Shown here: piece by piece, positions 61,144 to 64,000 of the stretch
Layout of the letters: each line of letters starts with the position of its first letter
Position numbering within the stretch: the first letter of the stretch is position 1
Assembly (NCBI RefSeq): GCF_900458815.1
Contig: NZ_UHDZ01000001.1
Span: 186,001 to 250,000, forward strand
From: Staphylococcus saccharolyticus
GTDB taxonomy: Bacteria; Bacillota; Bacilli; Staphylococcales; Staphylococcaceae
Direction: 5' to 3'
DNA: 64,000 bases
Program-made: the position numbers and the translations under genes
The notes under the pieces: model-generated
Told to the model about the DNA's origin: nothing
Seen by the model: the letters and a program-made list of their open reading frames with translations, nothing else
The model's database searches: none

Positions 61144-62475
61144 CTTATTTGAAACATATGATCAAAACACTCGTGAACTACATCAATCTCTAAAAATCGC
61201 TGGCTATAATCATTTTACAATCGTCATGGATGATGATGGATTTTTACCCGATGAAGTGACATCTCCATATCAATATTTTGCAGCTTACCAAATTTTTGAT
61301 AATGGTAAGCCTGCTTTTTTCAACGATGTTAAAACACCACTTTTTGGGAAATAAAAGGTGATGCGACGATGGCAACAATTACTGACATGGGAGAACTTAG
61401 AGGTAAAATTTTTTATAGAAAGAACTATCAAACACGAGTGGTTAGCTTTGTAGAATGGTTAGATAAAAAGCAACGTTTACGTTCAGTTGATCATTATACT
61501 AAAGAAGGATTCAAATATGCTGAGACAGTGTATGATTTAACAGGGTATGCTATATTTAAAAAGTATATGACTCGTGAAAATAAAGAAGTCATGTATGAGA
61601 ATTATGTAACTCGTGATGTCGTAGTAAATTATAATGGAAAGTCATATTTCTTTGATTCAAAAACAGAATTCATTAAGTTTTACTTAAATGAAATAAATAT
61701 CAATCTTGAACAAGTCATATTCAATAATTTATCTACGCCATTTTTATCATTATACGATTTACCTCAATTACAAAAGGGAATTCTTTTTTGGCAAGAACGA
61801 ACACAAAATGATGTTCCAGGAAATATGAAGTTGATATTAGACGAAAATCGCCACAATCAATTTGCTATAATAATTCCTAATCAAAAAGAATATAGAGACA
61901 TCAATAGGCAGTTAACAGCAGAAGAACAGCAGTCTGTTTATCCTTCAGGTTATGTTTATCACAAAGTGAAAGAAAATCACTTTTCTAAAAATATTTTAAT
62001 TCTTACCAACTCGGATCAAATACCTCATTTAGAAACATTGATTAATGATAATGAAGAATTTCAATTTTACATTGGCGCTAAAACTGAGATGTCATCAAAG
62101 TTATTAGATATGGCGCAATATAAAAACGTGAAATTATATCCAATTATTAAGGAAGATGTGGTTGAAATGTTGTATCAACACTGTGATATTTACTTAGATA
62201 TTAATGAAGGTAACGAAATTTTTAATGCAGTTCGAACGGCTTTTAATCATAACATGTTGATTTTAGGTTATAAAGACATTGTGTACAACTCAGTAGTTAC
62301 AGCTAATCATAATCAATGTTCTGTACAAGATGCAGACTATTTAAATCGTATGCTCAAAGATATTGTACGCAGTCAATACTATTTTAAAGAGAAATTAAAT
62401 GATCAATTAAGACATGCTAATGAAGTATCAATTTCCTTATTTAAAAAAGGACTTGAAAAAGCACTACAGTCATAA
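61136..62475 (+). pseudogene. gtfB: Accessory Sec glycosyltransferase partner GtfB, one-base frameshift
   Basis: The start MINLFETYDQNTRELHQSLK is typical of GtfB, the chaperone-like partner that forms a tetramer with GtfA. A T is missing from a T run near 61342 (PLFGK-stop in place of PLFWEIKGD), so the main 368-residue frame (61369-62475) is cut from the first 72 residues. The rest is undamaged: KIFYRKNYQTRVVSF, NILILTNSDQIPHLETL, LYQHCDIYLDINEGNEIF. The N-terminus may be remade from ATG 61369. Confidence 0.85.
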
Positions 62476-62575
62476 TAAATAAAAAGTGTCGAATCTTACG
62501 ATATTGTAATTGTGGCTACAATCGCTTAAATTGAGCGCGATATTATGTTTGTATATTAATTGAGGTGATAAATAT

Positions 62576-62923
62576 ATGGAAAACTATGATGAAAGATATA
62601 GTGATAAAACAAGTAATGTATTAGGCGCTTTAAGTTATCTCAGTGTTTTCTTTGCGCCTGTATTATTTCCACTAATCGTATGGATTGTGTCACAACCTCC
62701 AGCATCAAATTATTCAAGAAACGCATTATTTAATCATATTTTTAGTTGGGTGTTTGTAGCATTAGGATTTGTATCCCTTTTAATTGGGACTTCAATGGGT
62801 GATTCGGCAAATTTTGCTATTGGAATAACGATATGGATTATAGTAGCTGTACTCTTCTTTATATGGTCGCTGGTACTATTTATTATAAATATTGTACGAG
62901 GAATTAAATTGTTGATAATTTAA
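62576..62923 (+). CDS. DUF4870-like small membrane protein
   Basis: An intact 115-residue protein with three to four membrane helices. A short polar start (MENYDERYSDKTSN) precedes VLGALSYLSVFFAPVLFPLIVW, and SRNALFNHIFSW with the final helices matches the DUF4870 pattern. GAGGTGATAAATAT precedes the ATG. Function unknown. Confidence 0.7.
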   Translation: MENYDERYSDKTSNVLGALSYLSVFFAPVLFPLIVWIVSQPPASNYSRNALFNHIFSWVFVALGFVSLLIGTSMGDSANFAIGITIWIIVAVLFFIWSLVLFIINIVRGIKLLII

Positions 62924-62930
62924 ATAGAGA

Positions 62931-62965
62931 AGCGAGTTAGAACTTTGGTTTTAGCTCGCTTTTTT
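62931..62965 (+). terminator. Terminator after the DUF4870-like gene
   Basis: AGCGAG (62931-62936), with AAC/GTT inside, pairs with CTCGCT (62955-62960), then six Ts. Confidence 0.8.
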
Positions 62966-63165
62966 ACATTCAATAAAATTAATTGAGATTTTAGAAATAA
63001 TTTTAATATATTCTTGATTTTGCAGATAAGTGTTATAAAATTAATATGTATTTGTCTATTTTAAAAAATTCGAATACATGCTAAGTAGTTTTAAATTGTC
63101 TTACATAATTTTTATACCATTCTTTTTTAACTGCTTTAATAAATAGATAGAAAGGAGGAGAGTCT

Positions 63166-63513
63166 ATGAATGAAATTCAAAATAATAAACCAACTAGTAG
63201 AGTTGCAGAAATGATTTTAGGTATTATGGGAAGTATTTTTGGCATCTTAGGTGGTCTGTTTGCCATAATGGTAGATGGAATAGGATCAGAGTTTGATGCT
63301 CAAACAAGTGGAGTAGGAGGACTAGGTGCCGCAGTTATTTTAACATGCATTATCACTTTAGTTCTAAGTTGTATTATTAATAAAAAAAGGGGTCTAATAG
63401 GAATTCTTTTAGTTATCGGTGGTATTCTTAATTTTGTATTTATAAGTTTCTTTAGTATTTTATCAGGAATTTTAATATTAGTGGCTGGAATACTAGCTTT
63501 AGTAAGAAAGTAG
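63166..63513 (+). CDS. DUF4064-like small membrane protein
   Basis: An intact 115-residue protein with a short polar start (MNEIQNNKPTSRVAEM) and three membrane helices, the first Gly-rich (ILGIMGSIFGILGGLFAIM), the last two together in the C-terminal half. This is the DUF4064 pattern common in staphylococci. AAAGGAGGAG lies upstream. Function unknown. Confidence 0.7.
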   Translation: MNEIQNNKPTSRVAEMILGIMGSIFGILGGLFAIMVDGIGSEFDAQTSGVGGLGAAVILTCIITLVLSCIINKKRGLIGILLVIGGILNFVFISFFSILSGILILVAGILALVRK

Positions 63514-63521
63514 TATCTTTC

Positions 63522-63563
63522 ATAAGAGCGGAACAAGAAGTTTTTGTTCTACTCTTATTTTTT
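63522..63563 (+). terminator. Terminator after the DUF4064-like gene
   Basis: ATAAGAGCGGAACAA (63522-63536) pairs with TTGTTCTACTCTTAT (63544-63558), then a T run. Confidence 0.85.
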
Positions 63564-63666
63564 ATTTTGCATATTGAATATAATCTATCTATTTGAAATT
63601 TATAATCAGCATCTCATATGATTAATCATGAAAGTAGAAGAAGTTTTGATAGTTATAGGTGATAGG

Positions 63667-64000
63667 GTGGAAACAGTGTGCTTTGCAGGTGGCTTTGCGG
63701 GACACAAGCCTTTTTTAACTCGATACCACGAGTAATTATCACTGAGGCAGGAAGAGTTAATGGTCTTCCTAATTATTTAGATGATTCTTACGATGGCTAT
63801 GCAGAGTGTGTAAAAGTTCAATTCAATCCTAAAGACATTACAATTAATGACCTTATGAGCTATTTGTTCGAAATAATTGATCCTTATAGTTTGAATCAGC
63901 AAGGTCAAGATAAAGGTAAAAAATATCGGACAGGTTTGTATAGTGATAATGTTAAGCATTTAGAAGAAGCATAACAGTTTATTAATAGTAGGGACGATGT
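63667..64000 (+). pseudogene. msrA: Peptide-methionine (S)-S-oxide reductase MsrA, broken, runs off the window
   Basis: GTG 63667 begins ETVCFAGG, but the active-site motif GGCFWG is damaged: the sequence reads GGFAGHK with bases missing, so the catalytic Cys is lost and the frame shifts. The other frame continues TQAFFNSIPRVIITEAGRVNG, DDSYDGYAECVKVQFNPKDI and IDPYSLNQQGQDKGKKYRTGLY, typical of MsrA. TAA near 63972 replaces a Gln in EEAQQFINS. The end lies outside the window. Confidence 0.87.

Overview
The window is low-GC DNA from a Staphylococcus, most likely a coagulase-negative species of the epidermidis/capitis/caprae group. The grounds are an ica locus next to a YSIRK-signal lipase, a GlcP glucose permease that reads almost like the S. 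epidermidis protein, the ausAB aureusimine synthetase, a short staphylococcal hisZGDCBHAFIE operon, accessory-Sec remnants, and the typical staphylococcal intergenic repeat.

Layout. 1-3.2 kb: broken LysR regulator, small membrane protein, broken lipoprotein, broken 14-TM drug exporter. 3.9-13.1 kb: intact LmrP-like exporter, ausA (7.2 kb NRPS) and ausB. 13.3-17.3 kb: a 21-residue peptide gene, a YSIRK lipase and glcP. 17.4-23.9 kb: broken ABC-class ATPase, mepB, nixA, Zn-ribbon gene; intact rarD; broken thiY behind a TPP riboswitch. 24-35.6 kb: DASS carboxylate transporter, decayed acetoin dehydrogenase genes (one fused in frame to the tail of drp35), YceI, VOC and hydrolase fragments, mqo, acetyltransferase, PfpI, yjdF, and a divergent Lrp/AhpD-like pair. 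35.7-38.7 kb: broken PBP4-like gene and two broken TetR paralogues. 39.3-46.0 kb: histidine operon with only hisZ, hisB and hisA clearly whole. 46.1-49.5 kb: broken arylamine N-acetyltransferase, then a second peptide-lipase pair followed by a delta-lysin-like peptide gene. 49.6-54.1 kb: icaC, icaD, broken icaB and icaA, divergent icaR, possible icaZ RNA. 54.2-64 kb: broken secreted protein, dead IS1182-type element, tRNA-Ser relic, MFS exporter, and a deletion scar joining a 5'-nucleotidase tail to secA2-gtfA-gtfB remnants; then two small membrane proteins and a broken msrA.

Two themes stand out. First, more than half of the recognisable genes are broken by frameshifts, nonsense codons or deletions, including most of the histidine, PNAG, accessory-Sec, acetoin and thiamine-precursor genes. 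In contrast the 7161-bp ausA, ausB, both lipases, glcP, mqo and several transporters are clean. That uneven pattern is hard to explain by random sequencing error and suggests reductive decay of a host-adapted or passaged lineage, though assembly error cannot be excluded. Second, each lipase is preceded by a tiny, well-translated-looking ORF ending in the same nine-residue pattern, and the second lipase is followed by a 21-residue ORF that aligns with delta-lysin. I propose a lipase-linked amphipathic-peptide module; it is the best candidate here for an undescribed system.
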